A DNA stretch of 64,000 bases from Carya illinoinensis. Its lineage: Eukaryota; Streptophyta; Magnoliopsida; Fagales; Juglandaceae. This document shows, piece by piece, positions 23,560 through 35,488 of the stretch. The DNA lies in NCBI RefSeq assembly GCF_018687715.1, contig NC_056755.1:29321001-29385000 (forward strand). The letters run 5' to 3'. Position 1 is the stretch's first letter; each line of letters begins with the position of its first letter. The notes under the pieces are model-generated. The model was not told the origin of the DNA, made no database searches, and saw only the letters and a list, made by a program, of their open reading frames with translations. The position numbers were made by a program, and so were the translations under genes.

Positions 23560-25042
23560 AGGATTAGGCTGAGGCTGTGCTGGAAATTTCCCTTTCTCTA
23601 GGGTGCTCAAGGTTGTGCTCATCTTATTAATAGATCCTCGCAACTCATTTATGGCCTGAGTATTCTGATTATTTGTGGTGGCCTGAATCTGCATGAATTG
23701 CTGAAGTATATTGGTCATCTGAGCCATACTGTCATCTAGAGTCTTTTTTGCAGATGATGAAGGCTGAGAACTCTGTGCAGCTACATGAGGCTAAAATCCA
23801 GGAGGAGCTACATAAGGATAGCTCTGAGGATTCTGATATGGCGGATATTGGTGCTGAGGAGCACCCTGATTAAATGGCTACTGCTGAGGTGGTGGGGACA
23901 GACCAGGCTGATCATTTCTCCATGAGAAATTTGGGTGATTCCTCCACCCCGGATTATGTGTTGGAGAAAGGCTGATTCTGTGCTCTATTAACCCAGTTAG
24001 CTGATTGCATCTGCTCAGACCCACCTTCTTAAAATACTGGCATAATCGGGCAGTCTTGGGTCTTATGGTTTGAATCAGCACATATAGAACATGCCTCTAC
24101 TACTTTCACAGCCTTCACTTTTTCCATTTCCATGACCTCTAGTCTTCTAGTCAATGCAGCTATTCGGGCTTGAACATCAGTGTCTTCTTTAAGCTCATAT
24201 CTACCCCCTCTAGAAATAGCCCTCAGTGGCTGTGCTGCTAATGGAACTCGATCAATACGAGTGTTCCACTGTTGTGCACTCTCAGCAAGGTAGTCAAAAA
24301 ATGATAGTGCTTCATCAGGTTCCTTGCTGAAGAACTCTCCATTGCACATTGTCTGAACAAACTGCTTGCATTCTGGAGTGAGACCAGTGTAAAAATAGCT
24401 CACCAACCTCCAAGATTCAAAACCATGATGTGGACAGATGTTCATCAAATCCTTAAATTTTTCCCAACTGGCCTGAAAGGTCTCATCAGGTCTCTGACTG
24501 AACTGGCTGATTTGCTCTTGCAAAAACTGAGTTCTCTGAAAAGGAAAAATTTTTTGTAAGAATTCACGCTGCATATCAAACCAACTAGAAATAGAATTAG
24601 GCCTTAAATAATTAAACCAAATCTTCGCTTTATCCTTTAAAGAGAAAGGAAACAAACGAAGTCTAATGAATTCATCAGTAACAGCCCTAGTGATAAAAGT
24701 AGTGCAAGCCAACTCAAAATCTGTCAAGTGCTGGTAAGGACTCTCAGAATCCATCCCGTGGAACTGAGGTATCACTGACATCATGCCATGCTTAATAGAG
24801 AAATTAGATGCATTTTCAGGTAAAACAATGCATGAAGGTATAGTGGTGCGAGTGGGTTGCAAATAATCCTTAAGAGTGCGTGGTGCAGGTGCAACCATGT
24901 TTTCTGGTTCAATTTCAATTTCCTCACCTGACTCACTAATAGAAAAGACATAAGAGTTATCTATCTTCAAACTGTGTATACTACTCTCAACACTCGATGT
25001 GACTCTATGCAACCTATTTGAACTGTCCCTCACCCATGACAT
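23560..25042 (-). pseudogene. Athila gag
   Basis: The open frame 25042-24029 (337 codons) is the capsid protein. It starts 61 bp inside the primer site. Conserved gag blocks are FSLKDKAKIWFNYL, QRPDETFQASWEKFKDLMNI and FFDYLAESAQQWN. A zinc knuckle, CSICADSNHKTQDC (CX2CX4HX4C), is near the end. A frameshift at about 24030-24060 then moves the frame to NPGWRNHPNFSWRN and a Pro/Gln-rich tail, with TAG stops at 23880 and 23793. The SMAQMTNILQQFMQIQ and NELRGSINKMSTTL stretch is a likely coiled coil. The gag-pol relation is one continuous frame in the ancestor. Confidence 0.93.
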
Positions 25043-25102
25043 GAAACATCAGTTTAAAGACAATAACAAAAATAACGAGTTTAAATTTAAGTTAAAATAC
25101 TT

Positions 25103-25120
25103 TCCCCGGCAACGGCGCCA
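25103..25120 (-). other. Primer-binding site of the Athila element
   Basis: On the minus strand this reads TGGCGCCGTTGCCGGGGA, the site typical of Athila and Calypso elements, usually attributed to tRNA-Asp. It is six bases inside the 5' LTR. Confidence 0.93.
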
Positions 25121-25126
25121 AAAACT

Positions 25127-26476
25127 TAACTCACTCAAAAATGAGTAGCACTAAAGCTATCCCAAGTGTAGGAGAATGTCATGTAATAATTAGGAATAAA
25201 TTCCTATATCGTCTCCTCAGGGAAAGTTACTTAAAAATCAAACTCGTTGAAAAATGTGAAACAAAGAGAAAATAAAATGATGGTATGTGCAATGGATGGA
25301 AAAGAGTACTAGTCATAGACTAGATTCATGTTTTTAGATTTTGATTGTCAGATTGGAATGTAAAGAACTAATAGATTAAACTCAAAAATTAATAAAACTA
25401 AATTAAGAATTAAAATAAATTAGGAAGTAATTGATAAAACATGCACTGAAAATTGAAAAGCCCCAAATTCAATGTTCTAGGGTTCAATATTATATTCAAA
25501 TCACAAATTCTCAAATTAAACCACCGTAATTGTAATCACTACTAAAATGAAAGCTTAACGAAATGATAAAAATAAATAACATGAATTAAATGAATAACAA
25601 ATAAATTACTCAAACGTCTAAATCAAAATTCTCTAAAATAATTCAGAAACTCAAAACTGAAATGAAATAGCAAGTAGGGAATTGAAAACATCAAGCCAGT
25701 TGAATGGAGATGAAGATTCGAAGCGATGGAGGAGGCTGAGCTGCAGTGGCAATTGGACCCCTCAAGGAGTTCTTCAATCTACTGCAGTGTGAGTGAATGA
25801 TCCAGTGGAAATTGTGTAGCTGCGTGAATGATCGATTGAATGAATCCTCCTCTCCGAATCTGAACGAAAATCAAAGAAAAAATGAATTCTAAGTGTTTCT
25901 CTACTCAAAACCGAGTTTTCCAACCCAAGAGTTGGCCATAAGATGTAAAAAATCATTTATATACTCTGACGGCGGAATAAACCCTGATCTGTAAAATACG
26001 ATATTCGCTCAAGCGAAGTGTCGAGCGAACATCGAGCGTTTGACTCTGCCTAAATTTGCTCGAGTGGAGTGTCGAGCGAATATCGAGCGTTCAACTCTGC
26101 CTAAGTTTGCTCGAGCGGCCTGTCGAGCGAACATCGAGCGTTCGACTCTGCCTGAATTCGCTCGAGCGGCCAAATGCCTCCGCTCAAGCGATCTCTTTTC
26201 CCGCAACTCGCTCGAGCCCACCGTCGAGCAGAAGTCGAGTGTTTGAATCTGCCTGACTTTGCTCGAGCGGCAAGAAGCCGCCGCTAGAGCAAATTGTACC
26301 ATAATCCATATTAATCAACAGTTGATAAAATTAGAGCAGAAATTCATGCTTTTAATCAATTAAAATCACAACTTTGATTTATTCATTTTTCCATATAAAA
26401 CCAATGATAAAGTAATGAAAGAATTAATATATATTGGTTCCAAAAGTATTAAAAATGCAATAATTCAGCTCAATCA
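25127..26476 (-). mobile_element. 5' LTR of the Athila element
   Basis: This 1350-bp copy starts TAACTCACTC (terminal TG mutated to TA) and ends CTCAATCA. It is about 56 bp longer than the 3' LTR because its GCTCGAGCG array (25995-26290) has an extra unit. It would drive transcription toward lower coordinates. ORFs at 26009-26302 and 26040-26256 read through the array on both strands and are not genes. Confidence 0.95.
25995..26295. repeat. Tandem array with CGCTCGAGCG palindromes (5' LTR)
   Basis: These are the same units of about 50 bp as in the 3' LTR, with four rather than three copies of the ATCGAGCGTT phrase. Several palindrome copies carry C-to-T or G-to-A changes (GCTCAAGCG, GCTCGAGTG), as expected from decay of methylated CpG. 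Confidence 0.85.
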
Positions 26477-26481
26477 TTAAC
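26477..26481. repeat. Target-site duplication, right copy (TTAAC)
   Basis: An exact match to 17080-17084. It joins copia gag sequence on the right. Confidence 0.95.
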
Positions 26482-27301
26482 TATATTTTCTATTGAATTA
26501 CCCCAAAATTTTCTTGTTCTTTTCTTGATTCTTACCTTTCTAGATGCAAGCAATTTCCTGAATTTCCTAGCACAAAAGGCAATTTCCTTATCACGCATTG
26601 TATACTCGTCAGATGATTTATCATACTCTTCTCTAAATGTTTTGAGAGCAATAGATTTGTTTTTATTTGGTTGAGGAAAAGTATACTCATAGGTTTGAGG
26701 GGATCCTACCAACTCTTCAATTCTCATGTTGTCTAAATCTTTGCTTTCTTATACTGCAATGACCTTGAGTTGAAACCTCTCAGCTAGAGATCTGAGGACT
26801 TTTCTCACAACTCTATTTTTAGGAATCATGTCGTCTAGATTAAACTTTCAATTGAAATTTTCATTCAATTTGACATAGAACGCATCAAAAGATTCATCAC
26901 TTTTCATCTTGAATTCTTTAAAACGAGTAGTCAACATTTGGAGTTTGGCATTTTTGACAGATTTAGTACCTTCGTTGGTAACCTTTAAAATATCCCATGC
27001 CTCTTTACTTGTTCACATATGGAGATTCACTTGAACTTCTCAAGAAAAATGGCCATAAATATCACATCAAACCTTTAATATTCCAATTGTATTCATTAAT
27101 CTCATCTCTTGTCCAATTCTCCATATTCTTTAGAATCTCAATCCCATCAACAATCGTGATAGACAATTTCCATCCTCTTGTAATGTTTAACCAAACTCGT
27201 TCATCAATGGATTTTAGAAAATCTCTCATTCGAACATTCTAATAGGTATAACTATTGCCCTCAAAGTAGGGAGGTGATGCAAGCGATTAGGACCTATCCA
27301 T
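26482..27301 (-). pseudogene. Ty1/copia gag N-terminal half
   Basis: Read downward from an ATG at 27301 (MDRS, then SLASPPYFEG). The copia Gag (retrotran_gag_2/UBN2 type) is visible in pieces. These are DFLKSIDERVWLNIT near 27220, SAWDILKV-like sequence and KLQMLTTRFKEFKM near 26940, and FNLDDMIPKNRVVRKVLRSL. The open frame 26727-26470 follows (MRIEELVGSPQTYEYTFPQP, KFRKLLASR). It breaks at the Athila insertion and resumes at 17079 with the Gag C-terminus. Stops and frameshifts are common. Gag packages the element RNA. Confidence 0.87.
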
Positions 27302-27356
27302 TTTAACCACCTGATGCAAGATCACACTCAGAAACTATGTTCGAGAGGAGTGAACT

Positions 27357-27370
27357 TGGCTCTGATACCA
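27357..27370 (-). other. Primer-binding site of the copia element
   Basis: The plus strand reads TTGGCTCTGATACC followed by A, so the minus strand has TGGTATCAGAGCCAA, the initiator-Met site. It lies about 55 bp upstream of the gag ATG and places the 5' LTR at higher coordinates. Confidence 0.88.
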
Positions 27371-27371
27371 G

Positions 27372-28190
27372 CTAGAAAAGTAGTGGTTCAAATCCATGTT
27401 ACACCTAGAGGGGGTTGAATAGGTGTTTTTCCAAACTTACAGGAGTATTTAAATTATGAATCAATCGGGCAATCAATGTATCAAATCAAAGAAAATAATC
27501 AATACATCAGTTTTGGTAACCAAGAAACTCATTTAAAGAATGTCTTCAAAATCTAAAACCACTCCGGATGTAAATAATCACCTAACCCACTATAGAAACC
27601 GAGTTCATTGCAACCAATTATAAACACTTACAAGACCCTTGAAGTAACTAAATTTGGTTCATAACAAGACAAATATCCCACTTAATCTTTGCACCTAGGC
27701 AGCTCGGGACCACTTGCCTTTCCATAGTTTCACCAAGAGCACCTACTCAATCTTTGTACCCATTCGAAAACCTTTTGGCCAAAGAACAAGTCCACACCAA
27801 TGGACTCAGCACTACTCGACCATAAGTAAAACAAGATGGAGATCTGATTGCCAAGAGATAATTAATTTTGAATTCACAATGGATCTTCAAAGGTTTTTCT
27901 TTCAAGAACACAGTGAAAATAACTAAGATGGCCTCTCCCATGCCTAGGAATTCGTGCACATTTATTTTATTTATATCGCATGCAAGGACCACCCCACGAG
28001 TTTTTTGTTCGATGAGTTACTCCACTCCCTATTTGGGTTTATTTGGTTAGGGGAGAAGGGGGTCGTTCCTCATCCACCTTCTCCTAGAGGATGCCATCAG
28101 GGAAGGGGGACCCACCACTCAGCCCTATGGAATTTTTATATTTTATTCTTATTTTTATTTTTTTAGAGCTAACCTAAGCATTTTGGTTAG
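27372..28190 (-). mobile_element. 5' LTR region of the copia element (outer end uncertain)
   Basis: This sequence just outside the primer site should be LTR. It has CACCTAGAGGGGGTTGAATA at 27408, a phrase common in plant copia LTRs. The outer end could not be fixed, because the partner LTR at the 15-kb side is missing. The minus ORF 27747-27992 is a shadow. The end at 28190 is a guess from the change to A/T-rich sequence. Confidence 0.5.
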
Positions 28191-28770
28191 GAGACCTCAT
28201 TTGAAGCAATCTGGCATGACACCTAAGACACATGGATCGGAATGACTATTTTGATAGAGGAACTATTTTAATAATGGTACTAGAATTGTTATGACAAATT
28301 TAGAAATCAAGGAAATTTATTTTTATTAAATAAAGTTAAAAATATTGTGAAAAGGGAAATATAAAAAGAGTTGAGAGATGAAATTTTGCATTCTTTGCAT
28401 CATTTATATCACATTTCTTTTGTTACAAATGCTCCTCAAATTAAAATATTTTTTATAGGCTTAAAAATATAAGTGTGAAATCACTGCTTATCTCAAAATT
28501 TTAAATTGATAAGAATATATATATTTTATTATTTAATTTATATATTAACACTTACTCTCACATGTGGGTCAAACTCCCCTTAATGAGTGGCCTAACACAT
28601 GGAATATTTAATTAAATGGGGGGAAGTGAAGTCAAGGTTTAAACTCCTAATCTCTGCTTTGATACCATGTGAAATCATCACTTGTCTTAAAAATTTAAAT
28701 TGATAAAAAAATGTAGATTTTATTATATAAGTTATATCTTAACAATGAGGAATATAGAAATCTAATATAT
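28191..28770. other. AT-rich interval, no gene seen
   Basis: No coding signal. TTGATACCATGTGAAATCATCAC near 28657 and AAATCACTGCTTATCTCAAA near 28480 are similar phrases about 180 bp apart. This suggests a small repeat of retrotransposon-UTR type. Confidence 0.4.
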
Positions 28771-28783
28771 GAATAAGGAGTTA
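28771..28783. repeat. LINE target-site duplication, 5' copy
   Basis: GAATAAGGAGTTA is repeated exactly at 35160-35172 after the LINE poly(A). Thirteen bp is within the usual L1 range. Confidence 0.88.
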
Positions 28784-28940
28784 TATCTTAACAATGAGGA
28801 ATATAGAGGTCTGGGATTAATTTCCTCTCAATGAGATCCCCTAGTCTTGCCCCTAGAGTTTCCTTTTCCCTTATCCCAAGACCTTCCAAACCAAATCTTT
28901 TCACCAACCCCTCCCAGACCTCTCCATCGAAATAGTCACC

Positions 28941-30720
28941 ATGGCACCCCCACTTCCATTTCCCAAGCTCATCCCCAACCCGTTTCAGTTCCCATTCTCT
29001 GTCCACCAACCCCAACACAACTCCATGGAAAACACACCAGACCTTAATCTCCCCCTTTCCAACCCCGACTCCCTCAAGTGGGGAGACCTAAAATTAGAAC
29101 CTGAGACAAACGCTGCAACTCTCCTCTCAGATCATGCTCTTGTTGGAAAAATCATTTCCTCAAAACCCCTAAACAAACACTCCATCCATGTGGCTATCAA
29201 GGCGAGTTGGAGCTTCTGTGTGGGTCTCAACGTTAAAGACCTTCAGCCGAATACATTTCTTTTCACGTTCCAGTCTCAACAGGAGAAAAATCAGATCCTC
29301 TCTCAGCGATCGTGGAACATCCAAGGTTTCCATTTGCCCCTCTGTGAATGGCCACCAAGTTTGAGTCTCCCAGAGCTTAAGTTAAATTTGTCAGTTTTCT
29401 AGCTCCAAACCTGTAGACGCCATTACAATATATGTCTGGGTATAATTCGACTCAAATATGTGGAAGTGATGGGTAACCTGATCCAAGTTGTCCCAGTTTT
29501 TAGTTACGGGGTTGTAGCGCTATATGAGGATTCAAGTCAAAATTAATATAGAGTACCCTCTACCAGATGGTTTCCCACTTGTTCAACCTGATCGGCCAAC
29601 AACCTGGATTTCTTTTAAGTATGAAAGGCTTTCAGATTTTTGTTATTGTTGTGATTTGCTTGGCCATTCTCAACAAAAGTGTCCAAATCTCCCAAACCTC
29701 CAATTTCCTTCTTCATTTGGCCCGTGGATGAGGGGTGACAATTTGGAGAATTGGAGGGCAAATCCATTTGAAGATTTTCACCCAAAGTAGCTTTTGCAAC
29801 AAAGTGAGCTGTTACCATGGATGAGAAGTACTGAGCATGCAAATAATGGTTTTTTCAGGTATACTCAGGAAAAATGAAAAAGATTTGCACCCACTCAAAT
29901 GCAAGCCCTCAGATGTTGAATGAGGAATGGATGAAAGCGAGCTTTAATGTGTCCAATAATGATATGGAAGAACAACTCTGAACCAGTGCACGCATGAGCT
30001 TCTTTCAGGACAATCAGTTCTGCATGAGTATGGACTACTCTGGTAACTCTCAAGGGACACATGGAGAGTTCTCAAGTCCACTAGAGAAAAGGCAAGATTT
30101 GCTGAACATGCACAGACTGAATCTGACAACAACTCCAATTTGGGGAAATACTTTCCCCCAAAAGGCTACCAATTTTATCCCTTCCTAGAAAATTCAGACC
30201 TTTGATCCCAAATTTTTTGATCCAAGGGCTCAGAAGCCTTCTCCCATCATTAACAGCCGAATTTCATCTATTCAGAATCCAGAAATTGAATGCGTCAAGT
30301 TTTTTCCATCAGCCTGTCGACTCGATCCATAACCCTAACAAATCCACCCCATTTGAACCCAACTTCTTTAAATCTATCATAGCCCAATTTGATACTGTGC
30401 TTGGTCCAAAAGCCGAAAACAAAGAAAATGCCTCAATCTCCCTTTTGGTACGTCCAACAAGCCACACCTACCTCGCCATTAGGCCTAATGACCCACTTAA
30501 CTTTCTGCCGACCTCAAAGTCATCTACCTAAAATGACAACCCAACCCAGTAGAGTCAAAACAGACCCTATCCAATACACTCAACCCCCCTTCAAAGTCAA
30601 ACCATATCCCTCTTCCAGAACACAATTAAACCTAAAGGGCAAAGTGAGTCATCTCACCACGAGGTAACAACGGGGCCATCTTCAAAGATCAAAAGCAAAG
30701 GGAAGTAGGGGGAGGTGGTT
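28941..30720 (+). pseudogene. LINE ORF1 (DUF4283-like and zinc-knuckle RNA-binding protein)
   Basis: ORF1 protein coats the LINE RNA. The open start (28941-29402) contains SDHALVGKIISSKPLNKHSI and SQQEKNQILSQRSWNIQG, the DUF4283 domain common to plant LINE Gags. A frameshift leads to 29524-29790 with a Pro-rich link and the zinc knuckle FCYCCDLLGHSQQKC. Beyond it, to about 30720, the sequence is Ser/Asn/Pro-rich and broken, as in the variable tail of these proteins. The ATG at 28941 follows a 5' leader. MENTPDLN within the same frame could be an alternative start. Confidence 0.85.
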
Positions 30721-30949
30721 AATCAAGTAGAGGAAAACATTCCCCTTTCAAATTTGGCTAGGACTGATGGCAAAAAGGGCGGATCAAGTGATTAAAGGTG
30801 GGAAAAAACAAAGATTTTCAACATATTAGAGGATTGGTGACATCAAAGCTGGTAACTATTCCCAAACTCAAACACTCCAACTTTTCTCCCTTCAAGATGA
30901 GGCTGATAGGGCAATGCTGAAACTGCCACCCCCTAGGTATGTAGCTACT

Positions 30950-33900
30950 CTACTGGAATTGTAGGGAAATAGCTCATCCCCATGCAATCCAAAGCTTGCG
31001 AGCTAGCATTTGGTCTCACAAACCTAATGCTCTTTTCCTTTCAGAAACTCTACTTAATATGGATAAGGTTCTTAGTATAGTTAATAGACTTAGTTTTAAT
31101 TTGTACGTATGTAATCCACCTACTTCCAAATGGGGTGGTCTTTTATTTTTGTGGAAGTCCGAACTTGATCTAGAACTGCTTTATAGTGATGCTAATATAA
31201 TAGTAATGTGTTGGTCTATTCGAGTCTTGCCAATGCTCCCTGTTAATTAGCTTAATATACTGTTTGGCTGCTGCTCAAATGAAATGGAAGTTTTGGGGTA
31301 ATTTGAATGGACTCATCAATATGTTTGGTAGTCCATCTCTTGTGATTGGGGATTTTAATGCCATTTTGAGTCAATCAAAAAAACAAGGGGGAAAGCCATT
31401 TGCCTCTTCTTCCTTAAAATCGGGTCTAAAGAAGTTTATGGAAGATAACAGGCTGGTTGATTTAGGTTTTTGTGAACCTAAGTTTACTTGGAATAACAAT
31501 AGACATGGGTGGGGTAATATCAAGGAAAGGCTAGATAGAGGTGTTGCAAACCACCAATGGACCACACTTTTCCCAAATGCTACTATTCGGCATCTCCCTA
31601 CCCTAACTTCAGATCATGCCTCTATCCTTCTTGATACTATGGAGACAAAAGACCACCACAAAACTTTCACCTTTGAGGAATTTTGGGTTTAGGACCTGAC
31701 TTGTCAGCTTGTTATTCAACAAACATGGAACATTTCTAAATTTGGAACATCAGCTTTCATCCTCACTAGGAAGCTCAATGAGGTCAAGATGGCCCTAAAA
31801 ATTTGGAACAAACATTGTTTTGGTCACATTCAATCTCAAATCAAGGATTTAAACCACTCTCTTATGACTGTCCAATCCGAAGACATGACCCCTCTCACCA
31901 ATGAAAAAGAAGAAGCCATAAAATTCAAACTCAATGAGATGTTAAAGAGGGAGTACATTCTTTGGAAGCAAAAATTCAGACTTCAGTGGCTCACAACTAC
32001 GAACTTAAATACAAAATTCTTCCACATGACCACAACAATGAGAAGAAGGAAAAACTCAATAGAGTGTATCCGAACCAATCCTCATCAATGGATCAATAAC
32101 TTAAAGGAGATTGAAAATATCTTTTTGGACCACTTCACATTATCTACACCTATTCAAACACTTATATCTCCTCTAATCACTGCTCAGGATAATACTTTCC
32201 TTTGTAAAATTCCCTCTAAGGATGAAATTTGGCAAACTCTTAGGAGCACCCTTCATCAAAAGCCCCAAGACCTGACGGGTTCGCCGAGTTTTTCATTATG
32301 CATTATTGGGATATTTTAAAGGTGGAAGTGATTGATAGGGTGAAAAGTTTTTTCATTCATGGTAAATTGTTAAAAGAACTCAATCACATGAGTATCACTC
32401 TCATTCCTAAAACAAAAAATCCCACCTCTATCCATCAACTCTGACCAATAAGCCTTTCGAATGTTTGTTACAAAATCATCTTAAGAATTTTGGCAACTCA
32501 TTTCAAAACTATCTTGGGCAAGATCATTTCCCTCCATCAAACTACTTTTGTGCCTATGTAGCAAATACAAGAAAACTCTATTCTGGCTCATGAGATCTTC
32601 CACCATTTGAAAAGGAAAAAAGGGAACAGTTATTCCATGGCAATCAAGATTGATATGGAAAAAGGTTTCAATTACAGGGAATGGAACTTTGTCCTAAAAA
32701 TTCTTTCCTACTTAGGCTTCCCCTCGACCTGGGTGAACTAGATAAAAGAGTGCATTTCAACTGCCACCTTTTCCATTATTGTGAATGGGTGTCCTAAAGG
32801 CTTTATTCACCCCTCTAGAAGACTCTACCAAGGAGACCCTATATCTCATTTCCTTTTCATCTTAGGGTCTGAGTCTCTTTCTAGGCTTATTCCTCGAGAA
32901 GAAACGAAAGGTTGTCTTAAAGGCATTAGCATCAGTAGAAGGGGGCCTAAGATCACCCATCTCCTTTTTGCCGATGACTTCATCTTGTTTGGATCGGCTA
33001 AAAATCAAACAGCCTTTTCCTTCCTCTCTTGCTCAAAACAATACTCCAACTGGTCAGGCCAAAAAGCGCATTCAAGGAAATCCTCAGTTCAATTCAGCCA
33101 TAATACCCCACACCTGATCCAAAGGAGGGTTAGAGAGATGCTGGACTATAAGGTGGCCCCCTCCTAACTAAAATATCTTGGCCTGCCTTGGTGTTCAACA
33201 AATCAAAAAAAAAAAAAAAATCATTTTGAGGACCTAATGTGCAAAATGTCAAACAGGATGGCCACTTGGAAGGCAAAATTGCTCTCACAAGTTGGTCGAA
33301 CCACATTGATCAGATCAGTTGCAAATGCCATTCCATCTTATGTCATGTCCACCCTTTAGATCCCAAAGACCATTTCCAAAAAGATTGATCAGTCCATCAT
33401 GAAGTTTTGGTAGGGTTTCAACCCCAACAAACCTCACAATTTCACCTCAAAATCATGGAAATCCATTTCTCAACCAAAAGCTATGGGGGGCTTAGGCATT
33501 AGGCTAACTTCAAATTTTAATAAAGCTTTACTTAGCAAGTTAAGTTGGCAAATGGCTAATGGGAGTAAATCCATTTGGAAATTAGTTCTCTCCTCTAAGT
33601 ACTTAAAAAATACACCATTTGTGGAGGTAAAATCCAAAACCACCAATTCCTGGGTATGGAAGGGTATTTTGAATCAAAGAGAGATTGTTAAAAATAACTC
33701 TTGTTTTCAAATTAACAATGGCACCATCACAAGAGCCTAGTTGGACCCTTGGATCCCCACCAATCCAAACTTCAACCCTGTCCAAAACAGATATTATTCC
33801 AAAAGACCCAACTCTGAAAGTGGCTAAACTTACAATGGAAGAACCGAGAGGTTGGAATACTCTCTTGCTCCAAACTCTGCTCAATGAACAAACTGTAACT

Positions 33901-34990
33901 AAAATCCAAAAGATCCCCCTGGCTGAGACAAACTACCATGCTAGAGAGGATAGACTAGTCTGGAGGAAGAGTGGATTAGGCAACTTCACTATGAAAGAAG
34001 CCTATGCTGAGCTCAGCTCAAACAAGGGGAATCAAAACTTGTCTCGTACTAATACCCTCTAGAAGAAAATTTAGAAGATGAAAATTCATGATAGATTCAA
34101 AATGTTTACTTGGAAAGTCTTGAACAACATCCTCCCAACTAGATCTATTCTTAAACCTTGTCTGAATTTGGACCCTAGTCAAACCAACTCCCCCATTAGC
34201 AATACTGAAGAAGAAACAGTAAATCATCTATTTTTAAATTGTTCCTTTACTAGGGTTTTGTGGAGACAATCTCATTGGTCTTTAAACATTCAAAGTTTCA
34301 AGAATCAAGGAATTGTTAAATGGGTTGAGTGTGTTCTTTCCCCTGCATGTAGTCTCAATATCTTTACTTGTGAGCATCATAATTTCCAGATTTTTGCAAT
34401 CATAGCCATGGACTGCCTTTGGTTTTTAAGAAATAAAATTGTGCATGAAGGTGTAACTCCATATACTGATGAGTTTATTGGAAATGTTCATAAAACTTTC
34501 AATGAGCATAAAGCAGCATGGGACAATATTTTGCTAATTCAACCCTTAAATTGGGAGATCTTTTCCAAAGGACACTATTACATGACTTTTGATGTGGCGG
34601 TGAGAGACAAATTCAGCACAACAACGGTGGTATGTTCCACAGAAAGTGAGGAAATCATCTTTCTCTGCACCAAGGAAGTTCAAAGCACAAATCCAAATCA
34701 ATGGGAGGTAATAGCTCTACTGGAGGGCATCAAGGAAGCTCTATCCTGATAGGTAAAGAGCATTGTAATAGCTGGAGACTCCCAAATCACCTTAGATGTA
34801 GCTGTAGACCCAGACAAAGCAATGGATTGGTCCATCCAACCAGTTGTCAGAGACATTCACTTCTTCCTTTACTCCTTCAAAAGTTGGAGGCTTAGGAAAA
34901 TATATCAAGACTTTAATCGATGTGCGCATTCAATTACGCAATGGGCAGCCTCTATCAAAATATATGGTTGCCTCCCACTCATCTCTATCC
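30950..34990 (+). pseudogene. LINE ORF2 (endonuclease, reverse transcriptase, RNase H)
   Basis: The endonuclease has the catalytic Glu in LFLSETLLN (near 31040), VIGDFNAIL, FTWNNNRHGWGNIKERLDRG and the terminal SDHASILL (near 31610). It nicks the target. The RT has ITLIPKTKNP near 32400, a KIDMEKGFN first Asp block near 32650 and the catalytic LFADDFILFG near 32970. The segment MGGLGIRL (33483) and the zinc-RVT block FTWKVLNNILPTRSIL with HLFLNCSFTRVLW (34100-34260) follow. RNase H-like sequence ends it (DSQITLDVA near 34785; SWRLRKIYQDFN). The frame changes between 30996, 31264, 32781, 33685 and 34078, with in-frame stops at 31690, 33740 and 34749 among others. Confidence 0.9.
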
Positions 34991-35159
34991 CCCCATGATT
35001 GTTGAGGATCCACAGCAAAAAGGACACTCCCGTAGACCTTTAGTTGCTGGCAGCAAACTCTCTTTTTAGTTTCCATCAATTACTGTTTGTATGTTCGAAC
35101 CTTTATGCTTATTAATATATCACTTGTCTTCAGATCAACAAAAAAAAAAAAAAAAAAAG

Positions 35160-35172
35160 GAATAAGGAGTTA
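35160..35172. repeat. LINE target-site duplication, 3' copy
   Basis: GAATAAGGAGTTA directly follows the poly(A) run. It matches 28771-28783. Confidence 0.88.
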
Positions 35173-35488
35173 CATTAATGACTTTAGAATAGATTACATG
35201 CGTGACAAGAATCCAAGAGGTTGAATTACTAATCATCATCCACCAAATACACGAATGCATTTATAACAAAAGCCTAAAGACAACTTAAATATTTAGGCTT
35301 TTTTCCTCTTTGTTTGGAAACTACAGCCACAATTACAGGGGTTATGATAAACTCCACTAAAGGATAGGATGTATATGTGATGTATATGTATATATTATTG
35401 GGTGCTGCTAGAGGGATTACAATTGTGCCCTCATATGTATCTGTAAGTGTTTTTTTTTCAAAGTATTTATATGTATTTTTTTAAAAGT
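35173..35488. other. Intergenic sequence, no gene seen
   Basis: AT-rich, with no motif recognised. Confidence 0.4.

Larger units (their letters stand above)
17085..26476 (-). mobile_element. Complete Athila-type Ty3/gypsy retrotransposon (minus strand)
   Basis: This 9392-bp element has two LTRs, a primer-binding site, a gag-pol and a polypurine tract in the correct minus-strand order, with TTAAC duplications outside. It is inserted in the gag of an older copia element in the same orientation. Athila membership rests on the primer site TGGCGCCGTTGCCGGGGA, the DLGSS-type protease site and the RT sequence. The element now has six in-frame stops and two frameshifts in gag-pol, so it is not autonomous. 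No env-like ORF follows integrase. The two LTRs are very similar, so insertion is fairly recent compared with its copia host. Confidence 0.96.
28784..35158 (+). mobile_element. Near full-length L1-type LINE retrotransposon
   Basis: The unit of about 6.4 kb has ORF1, ORF2, a 3' poly(A) run (35140-35158) and 13-bp flanking duplications. Order: DUF4283-like Gag domain, CCHC knuckle, apurinic endonuclease, RT, zinc-RVT and RNase H, which is the plant L1 plan. Frameshifts and stops in every segment make it inactive. The first 24 bp (to 28807) copy the 5' flank, so the true LINE sequence probably begins near 28808. Confidence 0.93.

Noticed and set aside
26009..26302. ORFs on both strands with repeated ARANLGRVERS or ARAACRANIERS
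   Set aside because: Same LTR array in the other LTR. Not a protein repeat family.
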